Shown here: positions 1-9,496 of the stretch, piece by piece
Numbering within the stretch: position 1 is the stretch's first letter
Layout: each line of letters opens with the position of its first letter
DNA from: Camellia lanceoleosa
Taxonomy: Eukaryota > Streptophyta > Magnoliopsida > Ericales > Theaceae
Length of the DNA: 64,000 nucleotides
Assembly: GCA_025200525.1 (NCBI GenBank)
Contig: CM045762.1
Span: forward strand, 91,020,717-91,084,716
Direction: 5' to 3'
The notes under the pieces: generated by a model
What the model saw: only the letters and a program-made list of their open reading frames with translations
Told to the model about the DNA's origin: nothing
Database searches by the model: none
Program-made: the position numbers and the translations under genes

Positions 1-469
1 AGTTAGCAAGTAGGGAGAAGAGATAAAGTGTGTAGAGAGAGAGAGAGAGATTGGAGATAGAAAGCTTAACCTTCTTCTTGTCTTCGATGCTTGCTTATAT
101 CCTTTGGTAATCATTTCACTGTCCCTTCCGACGTGCCCACCTCGCCGAAAGCCTGTGCAGTATCTTACCTTGTTCAGGGGAAGGGGGCGCTGTTTCGACG
201 GGGAGGTGTTGTCGTAATAAATGCTATGATGGGCTGCATTAATGGTGATGTGTTGTGGCAATAACTTCGCAGATCTTTGTCTGCTGATGTGGCCTGTCCT
301 GCACCTGCCGTATGTCCGAATGCCATTGGCCCTTCACGCCCAGTTGACCTCCAGCTGTCCTGGACTTTACTAGCCGGGTTACGCAATGGGGTCCAAATGG
401 TGGGCTTGGGTTTGTTCACTGTGGGCTGTAGCCTTTATGGGCCTATCCATGTCATTTATAATTGTAATT
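1..469. other. Unassigned, possibly LTR-derived DNA at the left edge
   Basis: A GA-dinucleotide run (about 35-50) is followed by moderately GC-rich sequence with no coding signal that I recognise. The short open frames here have no domain. Homology with the NLR intron repeat begins at about 470, so this stretch is foreign to that duplication and is probably the end of a transposon entering from outside the window. Confidence 0.3.
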
Positions 470-1737
470 CTAGTTATAGATATATATAATATTTTTTTAA
501 GGGAGAGTGGGGGTGATGGTGTCTATGTCTTCCTAGTTACTCTTTCTAATCCGAATAAAACTACGAATTATAAATATAGTCTTAGTTTTATAATGAATCA
601 CATAAATCTTGTGTTCTTATATGTGCTTTAGATTTATAGTTCTAGTTTGTTTATTTTTCTCTATTTTCATGTCTTGTCCATCCTAGTTAGATCTTATAAA
701 ATTCCCAATAATAATTGAGTATGCTATTTTTAATGGGGGTGTATTGTAACAATTCTCTACCTAGATATGTACATTAATGTTTTCAAGAACTTTCCATTGC
801 CATGTTGAATAGTTGGCCTAAATATTAAGAAAATTTTAAAAAGCCCCCAATTTTTTAAAAGCATAGTTAAGGTCCATATAATTTTATCATTGTTTTGCTA
901 AAAGAAGGCCAAAATTGTTGTCCTGAATGAGTAAGCTATATACAAAATAAATATTTTTTACAAATTTCTCTTACAAACTAATGTGGCATCTACAATATGA
1001 GTAACGCTATACAAACTAACAAATTTACAAAAAAAAAAAAAAAAAATCCAATACAAGAGCACCACTAATGCAACGTAATAGTTTCATCATTGAGGAGGAT
1101 TATGACCGGTCGAAATCGAATGTCTACATTTGTAGTTTTAATTATAGATACATATAATATTTTTTTAAAGGGGAAGTGGGGGTGATGGTGTCTCTATGTC
1201 TTCCTAGTTACTCTTTCTAATCGGAGTAAAACCGCAAATTATAAATATAATCTTAGCTTTAAAATGAATTACATAAATCTTGTGTTTTTATGTGTGCTTT
1301 AGATTTATAGTTCTAATTTGTTTATTTTTCTCTATTTTCGTGTCTTGTCCATCCTAGTTAGATGTTATAAAATTCCTATTCACCCAAAAGAAGTTATAAA
1401 ATTCCTAACAATAATTGAGTACGACATTTTTAATGGGTGTGTATTGTAACAATTCTCTACCTAGATATGTATATTAATGTTTTCAAGAACTTTCCATTGA
1501 ATAGTTGGCTTAACTATCAAGAAAATTTTAAAAAGCCCCCAATTTTTTAAAAGCAAAGTTAAGTTCCGTATAATTTTATCATTGTTTTGCTAAAAAAGGC
1601 TAAAATTATTGTCCTGAATGAGTAAGCTATATACAAAATAAATATTTTTTACAAATTTCTCTTACAAACTAATATGGCATCTACAATATGTGTAATGCTA
1701 TATGAACTAACAAATTTACAAACAAAAAAAAAAAATT
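470..1737. repeat. Tandem duplication of an NLR intron segment (two units)
   Basis: Two diverged units of roughly 590 bp (about 470-1057 and 1138-1737) share the same order of blocks: a tail containing gggggtgatggtgtct, a stretch with cctagttactctttctaat, and a poly-A rich end. A third copy lies at about 33490-34066, inside intron 5 of the main NLR gene. The left locus therefore carries one more copy of this intron segment than the right locus. Confidence 0.75.
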
Positions 1738-2137
1738 TAAATTTACTCAATGATATGACATTTTTCTTACAAACTTGTATAAAATGTGAAGGCCATGCTT
1801 GTCTTTAACATTGATTTTTGACTTTGACTTCTATTTTTTCATTGTCAACTCTTACTATTTGCAAGTGTGGAACACTTTCTATCATTTTAGACAGAATAAA
1901 TAACGGCAAGGAGGTGAATTTTGCCCAAAGATCTATTAGCAAATTTTGAATATAAAGACTTAATTAATAATTTTGTAAGTCAAAAAACCTAGAAAAACAA
2001 GTTTTAAATATTTTTTTTATTATAATTATATTAAAAATTGCAAAAGGTCTCATTTTAAATTGGTGCTGTAAACCTCAATTTATTTTGTACCGACCTTGAT
2101 GGTCAACACTAAAAGAAAAGGGTAAGGACATTCGTAC

Positions 2138-2494
2138 CTCAAAGTCGAAGAAGGGTTTTGTTTCAAATTTAGAACTGGCAAAACTTTTGAGACTTTGCAA
2201 TCCTTTAAGTTTCAAATTCCATAATTGAGGGAACAAGACTTGTTCTTGTTCTTCTTCCCCATTCATTGAGACCAACATTTCCATCTTTCGACAATGATCG
2301 ATAGTGAGTTTTTGCAAATTCTTCAACTGTGAAAGCACGTTGGACAAGGCCAAATTCATGAGTTTGTAACAACTCCAGACTGTAACCTCCTTCAGTTGAT
2401 CAAAGGACTTGGCCGGGAATAATTTATTGCCCTATATCTCTGTTATGTTTGCCACCATGTGAATATCCAACCACACCAAAGTAGGAAATGCAAC
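2138..2494 (-). pseudogene. LRR exon 5 copy with a premature stop
   Basis: 357 bp, the same length and splice phase as the exon at 34462-34818. It starts after an AG acceptor with VAFP and ends with FDFE just before a GTACG donor. It encodes the leucine-rich pattern seen in the right copy (for example LSQLKNLQKLTIDHC) and an acidic EEEQEQ segment. A TAG stop replaces the Trp of the motif ITEIWGNK near 2436. Confidence 0.85.
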
Positions 2495-2673
2495 CTGCAA
2501 CATTCATCATGTATAATTTTTTAAATGACTCAGTGTGTAACATTTGACACCCAATATTAATCCAAGCCAGCATTATCCAACAATAATAATTGCAACACAA
2601 CGAGATTCGAATTCTATCTTCTTTTTTAATGTGCTTCTCCATGGACCTTTCCGAAGAGTTAGGACATTCGTAC

Positions 2674-3054
2674 CTGGTGATTAAACAAGGGTTGTGCTTC
2701 GGATATGCTAGAGCAGCTTTAGAAACTTCTAAGGTTCTCCATATTTCCAACTTTCAGTTTATTTAGTTGAGAGAACACAATGACATTATTTTTGGCGGTT
2801 TCTTCTTTTTCTACTTTCTTGGAGACTATTACTTCCATTTTTGGACAACCTGCTATATCAAGTTGTTCCAGATTCGGTAACTGTTGGAGCATATTGTATG
2901 GGACCAAATTCACCAATTTGTCACAAAACCAGACCTTAACAATTGTTAACTGGCAAAAGGACTCTGCTTTTTTGGGAAGTAATTGGTTGTTCCAAATCTT
3001 TGTTATTTTTTGCACCCTTCTAAAGCTCAATTCCTTCAACTCAGGAAAAGCAAT
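2674..3054 (-). pseudogene. LRR exon 4 copy with a stop and a lost splice acceptor
   Basis: 381 bp, matching 34998-35378. The LRR text IAFPELKELSFRRV and the end LFNHQ before a GTACG donor are retained. Two lesions are visible relative to the right copy: TAA instead of TAC after NLRSF, and AA instead of AG at the acceptor, so the exon could not be spliced normally. Confidence 0.85.
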
Positions 3055-3112
3055 TTGCAACATATTTGTTTCATTATTGACTCTTGTAATGTCAGTATTC
3101 TCCACGAACAAT

Positions 3113-4391
3113 TGTTGGACAATCTTCACTGTAATTAAATTAATTAATTCAGTTTGGGTACTAAACGACAAACAGAATATAAAAGAAAAATAGGAAAGGA
3201 GAGAGAAAGTTTGATTACAAAAATCAAACTAAAAATAGAATTAAATAAATAAAAACAGATTTTATTTTGTTACAAAAACAAAATTAAAATCTGATTTAAA
3301 GAAACAAATAAAACAGAAAAAGAATTAACTTTCGAATAATAATTTGATCAAGTCCAGTGTTCGACGCTGTGTCCTTAAGATAGATTCGTTCTCTCGACGG
3401 CGCTTTTACAATATGGATGTCTATCTCCTAGGATGAAATAATCAACAATAAATAAATGCAGCACTACAATTTATTTGAATAACGAACACACAAAGTGTTT
3501 ACACTTTTTCTCAGAAGGAAAATAATGCGGCAATATGCAGAGAGTAATTGCAGAATAATATGGACGAAAATTATGAATGAATCATGAAATGAGGGCTGGT
3601 CTATTTATAGATGTATTGATAGCTCTTCAATTTGAATTAAACAGGTAGCATATCTGTTTGAACAGGTACTGAACCTGTTGGGTTTAAATTGGTACTGATT
3701 GGATTCAAAATTTGAACAGATAAAAACCAAAAACACATATTTGAATCTATCTGATTATTTGAAATTTAAACAGAGTCAATTTTGTTCGGGTGGGAGAAAA
3801 ACCGAACTCAAATTTTGAATTTAAATTCCGAAAATCAAATTGGAAAAACTTAATTTTTAGAAGAATAAATTCAAATGTTTTGGCCCAAAAAGATAGGTAT
3901 TTGGCCAGACAAGCCCAACCCAACCTCACACCCGTGCCTAGGCCCAGCCCAGCCCGCCCGACTGGACGAGCGACGGCGGCACGCGCGCGTGTGTGGTGAT
4001 TTTCGGGTTCAATAGGTCTAGCCCATTTTGCCTATAAGCTCTCCCTTCTACAAACTTGGGGTGCCCCTTGGGGCCCTCCCCAAGTTATAATTCCAAGCTT
4101 TATAAATCCATTCAAAACTTTCCACCAAATCAATTGGGAACAAGCCATTTTGCAAACCTTTAAGGATTTTCCACCAAAACTCCATTTCCATGGAGCATAC
4201 TTTGGCTTCAATTTCCTATTCACTCGGTAATGGTTTTGAGCAACCAAATGTATCACGTAAATCACAACGCGGCATAGAACGTGTTACCACTTTGACCCGC
4301 CAACTTTGGCGTACGGGTCCCACCTAAATAATAGACCAAAGTTAGGAAAAATTTTTGTTTTAACCCAGAATTTTCCAAACTATTTCTAACA
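3113..4391 (-). mobile_element. Solo LTR, probably copia, inserted in the NLR duplicate
   Basis: The 1279-bp segment runs TGTTGGAC...TTCTAACA on the plus strand and is flanked by the perfect 5-bp duplication ACAAT (3108-3112 and 4392-4396). The corresponding site in the right copy (about 35427) is uninterrupted, which proves an insertion. On the minus strand it starts TGTTAGAAATAG and has a TATA-like ctataaatag near 3603-3613, so it reads leftward. No internal region is present, so it is a solo LTR. The family is assigned only from terminus style and length. Confidence 0.9.
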
Positions 4392-4710
4392 ACAATCACT
4401 ACACAATTGATAGATGAGCTTGTGTGCATGAAGAAAAATTATACAAAGTTTTTGGGCAATTGTTTCACATCAATCACCAACCATATATATTGTTTCTCCA
4501 AATATCAACACAATAGTCATGGATTAATGACTCAATCACATTTAAATTGAAAACAACCTGACAATGCCCCAAAACTATAATATAATTGTTAGAGACTTGT
4601 CTCATATCGTCTCTATAAGCCACTTTAGTCTAGTTAATATAGTAGATAAGTCCTTTCACTCAGTACTAATTGATTTTTTGTTAGATACTTTTAAATATCC
4701 AAACATGATA

Positions 4711-5306
4711 CTTTTAGTCCAGTTTTGGGGCCATTGGGTTTTAGCACAGCTGCTGCTTGCTTCTTAGGAGCACCTTTAGCTTTTCCACGCTTGAACTGAG
4801 ACACCCTACATGAGCTTGACTCAATCACTATAGTAGAACTATCAGACTTAGTCGTCTCTAAGCGCTTAGCCTCTAGCTCCAAATGACATGATATGTCCTC
4901 GAATGTTTTCACACTCTCATTATGCATCATGTTCTACTTCATCTGCTCCCAAGAATTTGGCAAAGAGCGAATCACAGCTTGTACTTGTTGCTCTTGAGTC
5001 AAATTGTGCCTAGCTGCCACAAGCTCGTGTATCATGGCTGACATGACCTTTAAATGCTGCTACATAAAATGATGCGCCTTTTTATGAAAACAATCAAACT
5101 TCATAGTCAACCCACGTAGCTTTGCCAAAGAGGTGATACCAAACTTTTGCTTGAGAGCTTTCCATATCTCAAATGCAGTCGGGCAATGCTCAAACTCACT
5201 AATCAAGTCATTGTGCATGCTGCTCAACATGGTAAAGCGCGCACACCGATCTTTGTTACGCCAAGTTTGACAGACTTCAAGATCACGACGATGTTGAGCT
5301 GTATTG
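4711..5306 (-). mobile_element. Ty1/copia gag fragment (UBN2-type)
   Basis: The minus-strand translation gives a typical copia gag: FTMLSSMHNDLISEFEHC, then FEIWKALKQKFG, QVQAVIRSLPNSWEQMK and FEDISCHLELEAKRLE. In-frame stops occur near 5061 and 4934, so it is dead. Its left limit coincides with the end of NLR homology at about 4710. Its right limit abuts gypsy gag at about 5306. No copia LTR or pol adjoins it here. The junction is either a nested insertion that lost its ends or a recombination product. Confidence 0.75.
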
Positions 5307-6430
5307 CCCTGCTTCATGGCATCTTCGATTTGCACTCCCATTTCATGGAGCTCAGTGAACGTAAAGAAAAGGTAGGACAATCATCTTCTGCAATAACCTA
5401 CCATGCAGACTGCGGACAACCATCCTGATATGATCTTTCTCGAAAGGCCTCGTAGTCATCATCGAGGCTTTAGCTCTCCATCTTGTCACAAATTCAAAGA
5501 AACCCTCCTTCGACTCTTGGCGTGTTGCCTCAAGATCACAGGTTGTGACCTCGCCTCGATTTACATGTTGTAAGAGTACTGAGCAATGAAGGCCTCGGCC
5601 ATCTCTTCCCAATTCTATTTAACGGAATCTTCTAACTTAGCATACCAAATGGCTACTATACCTGACACGGTGTGACCAAAAAGAGACAGCTTCTATAGTC
5701 TAGTTAAGTCCATCAGCTGCAAAATATCTAAAAACAAATGCAAGTAAATCATTGGATCTTTAGAGCCGTCGAAACGATCAATGTGCAGCATTTTAAACCA
5801 ATCTGGTAATGTAATCGCAGAATCGGTGTACCCATCTTCTATGTCTAGGATGAAGTTAACCCTTTGCGCTCTTTTGAATAGTTTCTCTAGTTTATTGACC
5901 TTAAGCACAATTAGATCAACCTCGAACTCAAATGGAGCCTCAGTCTAATAAATTGGGGCTTTAGAGGCTTGTACTGGGATTGGCTCTGTCGGATTACCCT
6001 GGTTTTTTTGAACATTGGCAGTGTGAGTAGTGGCTCCAAGTGCTGGGATAGCTGTGGTACGTGCATTAAATGCAGAGGCCGCAGCCGGTTATGGTTGTTA
6101 TTGTTGTAGCCTAGTTATGACCTCGACCTGATGGGTTGTGACTTCAGCTTGACGGGACACATCTTGCTGCAGTGATTGAACTGTCTGTTGTAAATGGAAT
6201 ATTAACTCCTCTATATTGGATAAGGGATACTGTGTCATTTGAACAAGTGACCAATCTTGAATTGGACTAGAAGTAGACAACTGTTCTCGAATTGGACTGG
6301 ACACAAGTGAACTAAGTGGCAATTGCTGTAAAAACCGGACTGGTGAATTCTGCCTAACCCTCCTTCATCTTGTAATCGGTGAGAGCGAAGCAAACACGGG
6401 CTGTCCCCGAACAAGATCCCCAACTTTGCA
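5307..6430 (-). mobile_element. Ty3/gypsy (Tat/Ogre-like) gag, frameshifted
   Basis: Read leftward, the three frames together give gypsy gag. The N-terminal part has a Gln-rich helical stretch (IEELIFHLQQTVQSLQQ, about 6220-6180). The retrotransposon-gag core follows with LPDWFKMLHIDRFDGSKDP (about 5810), IVAIWYAKLED and WEEMAEAFIAQYSYN (about 5670-5600), FVTRWRAKASMMTTRPFEK (about 5490) and ELHEMGVQIEDAMKQG (about 5350-5305). At least two frameshifts and several stops break it. It belongs to the outer minus-strand element whose PBS is at 7157-7176, and the rest of gag and all of pol are missing to the left. Confidence 0.8.
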
Positions 6431-7156
6431 AAGTCTTCCGACCCTAGTCCAGTGTGCTTAGGGGATATCCGAACCTTCTGAAGTTATGGTTTAAACTACC
6501 TAGCAAAAAGAAATAAAGCAAAAGAGCAGGAATCAGAAACTGCACAGCACCTTCAGCTAAGATATTTTCAACATAGACATGATCAAAGCTGTAGGACTAC
6601 ACTCCACATTGAATTTTGCTCCGAAACAAATACCAACTGTGCAACTGATATGCACATTCCTGTACAGTTTCACTGTAAAGCATATACCAGTTAAAAGAGA
6701 GCCAAAATACCCCTATGATGGGGTAGGGTTACCCTATCCTAATTTCGTCGAGAACTAGGGTTCACTATTTCAAATACACAGTTTCATACAATCCTACATT
6801 CGGGTGAGCATCCTATCCTAGTTTGGAAGAGTCTCTATGGCTTCATTTTATGCAACTAGACCAAATGGTCAAATGGGTACCTCAGCAAGACTACCTAATA
6901 TCACACCTAACACCGAGAAGTGAAAAGAGGATCAAACAGTACAGCGGTAGTCCAAATCCAAGGGTTATGTCCCCAACATGGAAGAGCCTATGACCGATCA
7001 GCCTTTTGGAAAGCTTTTAGGCAAGCCTCTAGCAAACCGTCCAGGAATAGCAGTCGGCAAACACAATGACTTAAGCGCACCAATGCAAATGCAATGCAAA
7101 AAACATATAAGTGTAAATAAAATTTCATATCATGAAATTTGAATCAAGTTCTTTAA
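6431..7156 (-). other. 5' untranslated internal region of the outer gypsy element
   Basis: This lies between the primer-binding site and the first recognisable gag codons. No coding pattern is visible. A long leader of this kind is usual for Tat/Ogre elements. Confidence 0.5.
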
Positions 7157-7176
7157 ATCCCCAGTATAGTCGCCAG
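7157..7176 (-). promoter_or_regulatory. Primer-binding site of the outer gypsy element
   Basis: The minus strand reads CTGGCGACTATACTGGGGAT. This closely resembles the TGGCGACTCTGCTGGGGA type of PBS, primed by tRNA-Arg, that is known from Tat/Ogre retrotransposons. It lies a few bases inside the end of the outer LTR and directly upstream (in element sense) of the gag remnant. Confidence 0.7.
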
Positions 7177-7822
7177 AAACTATAACTCGACTTTTCGTAC
7201 TCCTTTTAGAAGACAACAAGCCCTATAATTCGGACTCCCGTGGTTTTGAATCTAATTCCACAAGTGCAATATGAAAAAAAAAAAAAAAAAAAAAAAATTT
7301 AAGATACAAAGTCACCACCTAAATATTTTGGAAATCCAGCAAATCTTTTGGAAAATTGATTTTGGATCAAAATGTCAAAAATAGACAGTTTTTCCAGATA
7401 CAAAGTCACCACCTAAATATTTTTAAAAAATTTAAGAAACTCGAGACTCATATTAAAGGCCACGTGTCCATCATGATTGTCTCGGCTCGGGAACTTAGGT
7501 ACGAGAGGGGAAGGTCATAAATTGAGCACCCTGTAGACACCCCATTTTGACCGACCTTAAGACTCAGACGTCATCGATTTAGCGCTCGGTGATGATGCAT
7601 GCTGTGCTTACCTTGAGATTTCGAAGTTCTCGGCTGAGAGCTTTGCCTCCGGGCCTCGGAACTTTTTGTGCTTTGACTCGGTTTGCGGTCCAGGTCCAGT
7701 TTTCTCTTCTCGAAGGGAGGGAGAGGTCTTGTAGACCATCTCTCAGTGGTCACAGACTACTTTTCGTGGTCGTAGGCCACTGTTCCCGTTTGGAGACCAG
7801 TTTCCGATTTTTGAGGCCGTCG

Positions 7823-8888
7823 TGTGACACCCCGTATTTTTAGTGTCCATTCATATTCCAACTAGTGTCCATTCATAGTCTAACTAGTGTTCATTTAATT
7901 CTAGTTAGTGTTCATTTAATATCAATTAGTGTTTAGTGTTCATTTAATATCCTTATTAGTGGTTCATTTACTAGTAGTTCATGTACTATCCTTATTAGTG
8001 GTCCATTCATATTCAAACTTGTCCTTACAAATTCCAACTAGTATGTTACACCAAGTTGCCTATAAATTGAGCCACCTCTCAACTTCTTTCTATGGTTTTT
8101 CCCATATCTCTCTCCATTTGTTATATAGATTTTGAGTTTAGATTAAGAGTGGTTAGAGTGAGAGTAAGCATTTTCATAAAGGAGGAGAGTTGTAGATTTT
8201 GTGAAACCTTACATACCTTATGGCCTAGAATTTGGAGATTTATGGAGAAAGATCGAGATTTGAGTGTTGGAGACAGAGGAGATTGATTTGAGGTAATTCG
8301 GTGGTATACAATATGCTTCCTAAATTCTCTTTGTAAGAGTTTATTTTTAATTCCCATAAACTCTTGATTATTCTGATCGTTTGATAAATTCTATGGAATT
8401 ATTCGTTGTTGATTCATTTGATTATTCTAGTCATTTGATGAACTCTGTGTAGTTAATCTGTGTTGGAAATGTTGATTTGTCTGACTAAATAACCTTGAAA
8501 TGCTCCGTACATGGATCGAGTGGACTTTGCCAATATACTCTGTACCAATACCCCGGATAAACGGTTGTGCTTGGGTGAGGCCGGTCATTGGTCATGTACC
8601 GAGTAGGACCGGGTATTTGGTTCTAGATAAATTATCATATCTCGAGTTGACTTGTTTGTGCAATTTGGTAAATTGCTTGTTTATCGAATCTAATAAGTTG
8701 TGTAATTGCTGGATCTTTGTTAATTTATTTTCTGTCTGAACCTTGCTATTCCTGTTGTATTGTATACTTCCCGAATTAATTTATTTTTCAGGCATGGAGC
8801 AAATTTAGTGGCGATTGGAGTTGAAGCATCTAAAGGTTGATTTGATGTTGATTTGATTTATTAATGACCCGGAAGTCGTGGCATTACA
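7823..8888 (+). mobile_element. Solo LTR of a second gypsy family, nested in LTR A
   Basis: The 1066-bp segment TGTGACACCCC...GTGGCATTACA is flanked by exact CGTCG duplications (7818-7822, 8889-8893). Near its start are degenerate repeats of the type ctagtgttcatttaat (7860-7990). A TATA-like ctataaatt lies at about 8060. It differs in sequence and size from the Tat/Ogre-like LTRs around it. The termini resemble those of Tekay-type chromoviruses, but this lineage is a guess. Confidence 0.9.
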
Positions 8889-9150
8889 CGTCGGCCGTGC
8901 GCCTCGGCTCGGGACCGCTTAACATTCTCCGTTTGCCTCGGTTTTTGAAGCACACCTTGTTTCCTCTGTCTAGAGGGGCACTGTGGCCCGGGAGACCACC
9001 TTTGTGGTCGCACACCATTTTCGATGCTTAACAGCCTGTTTTCGGGGCACCTGGCTGCGCGTTTTGACCCCCGAATCCTCGTTTTGCATCCATCTTGGTT
9101 CTTTTTTGGCATGGATCTTGTTTTCATTGTTTGGGAGGTGGTACAAGGGT

Positions 9151-9252
9151 GGGAGACCACATTTTCTCCTTGGAGACCACTTTTCTCCCGCCCTTGTACC
9201 ACTTTTCTCCTTGGAGACCACTTTTCTCCTTGGAGACCACTTTTCTCCCGCC
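9151..9252 (+). repeat. Short tandem array upstream of the LTR A TATA box
   Basis: Four to five degenerate copies of a unit about 21 bp long (ggagaccacttttctcctt), some followed by cgcc, occur head to tail. The array lies in the U3 region, about 350 bp before the TATA box at 9585. Confidence 0.8.
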
Positions 9253-9397
9253 GGACAGTTTTCTTGTCGGGAAGATGGTCTCATTGGTCTTTGAGCCAAA
9301 TTTACTAGTCTCCCATACCACCACTATCTTGCTTTCAGTTAGGAGACCCTCAAATGGGTTGGCAGACCACCTTGTTTTGTAGGAGACCACTTGCCCT

Positions 9398-9430
9398 GGT
9401 CGGCCGACCAGGGAAAGTGGTCGGCCGACC
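9398..9430. repeat. Paired ggtcggccgacc palindromes in LTR A
   Basis: Two identical 12-bp perfect palindromes lie at 9398-9409 and 9419-9430, separated by 9 bp. Comparable self-complementary GGCC or GTCGAC clusters occupy the same relative place in the other long LTRs of this nest. Confidence 0.8.
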
Positions 9431-9478
9431 CCTCTTCTAGTCAGCCTGCTCCCTGCAATTTTGTCTCTATGAGTTGTT

Positions 9479-9496
9479 GCCAGCTGTGCCAGCTGG
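9479..9496. promoter_or_regulatory. Conserved CAGCTG dyad in LTR A
   Basis: The motif gCCAGCTGTGCCAGCTGG lies about 90 bp upstream of the TATA box. Near-identical dyads occur at 16349-16366 (LTR C, minus) and 27514-27529 (outer LTR, minus), in each case upstream of the TATA box in LTR sense. The conservation against a diverged background suggests a protein-binding site. Confidence 0.55.

Larger units (their letters stand above)
1059..4710 (-). pseudogene. Partial duplicate of the NLR gene (LRR exons 4 and 5), decayed
   Basis: This block matches 33390-35770 of the main NLR gene almost base for base, apart from the LTR inserted at 3113-4391. It contains copies of LRR exon 5 (2138-2494) and exon 4 (2674-3054) with the intron between them. 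The copy cannot be functional. Exon 5 has a TGG-to-TAG stop near 2436. Exon 4 has a TAC-to-TAA stop near 2720. The AG acceptor before exon 4 has become AA (3055-3056). No CC, NB-ARC or first LRR exon accompanies it, and homology ends abruptly at about 4710 where retrotransposon DNA begins. I infer a segmental duplication that was later truncated. Confidence 0.85.

Noticed and set aside
2780..3193. 137-residue plus-strand frame, and its twin at 35104-35541
   Set aside because: Antisense shadow of LRR exon 4 in both copies.
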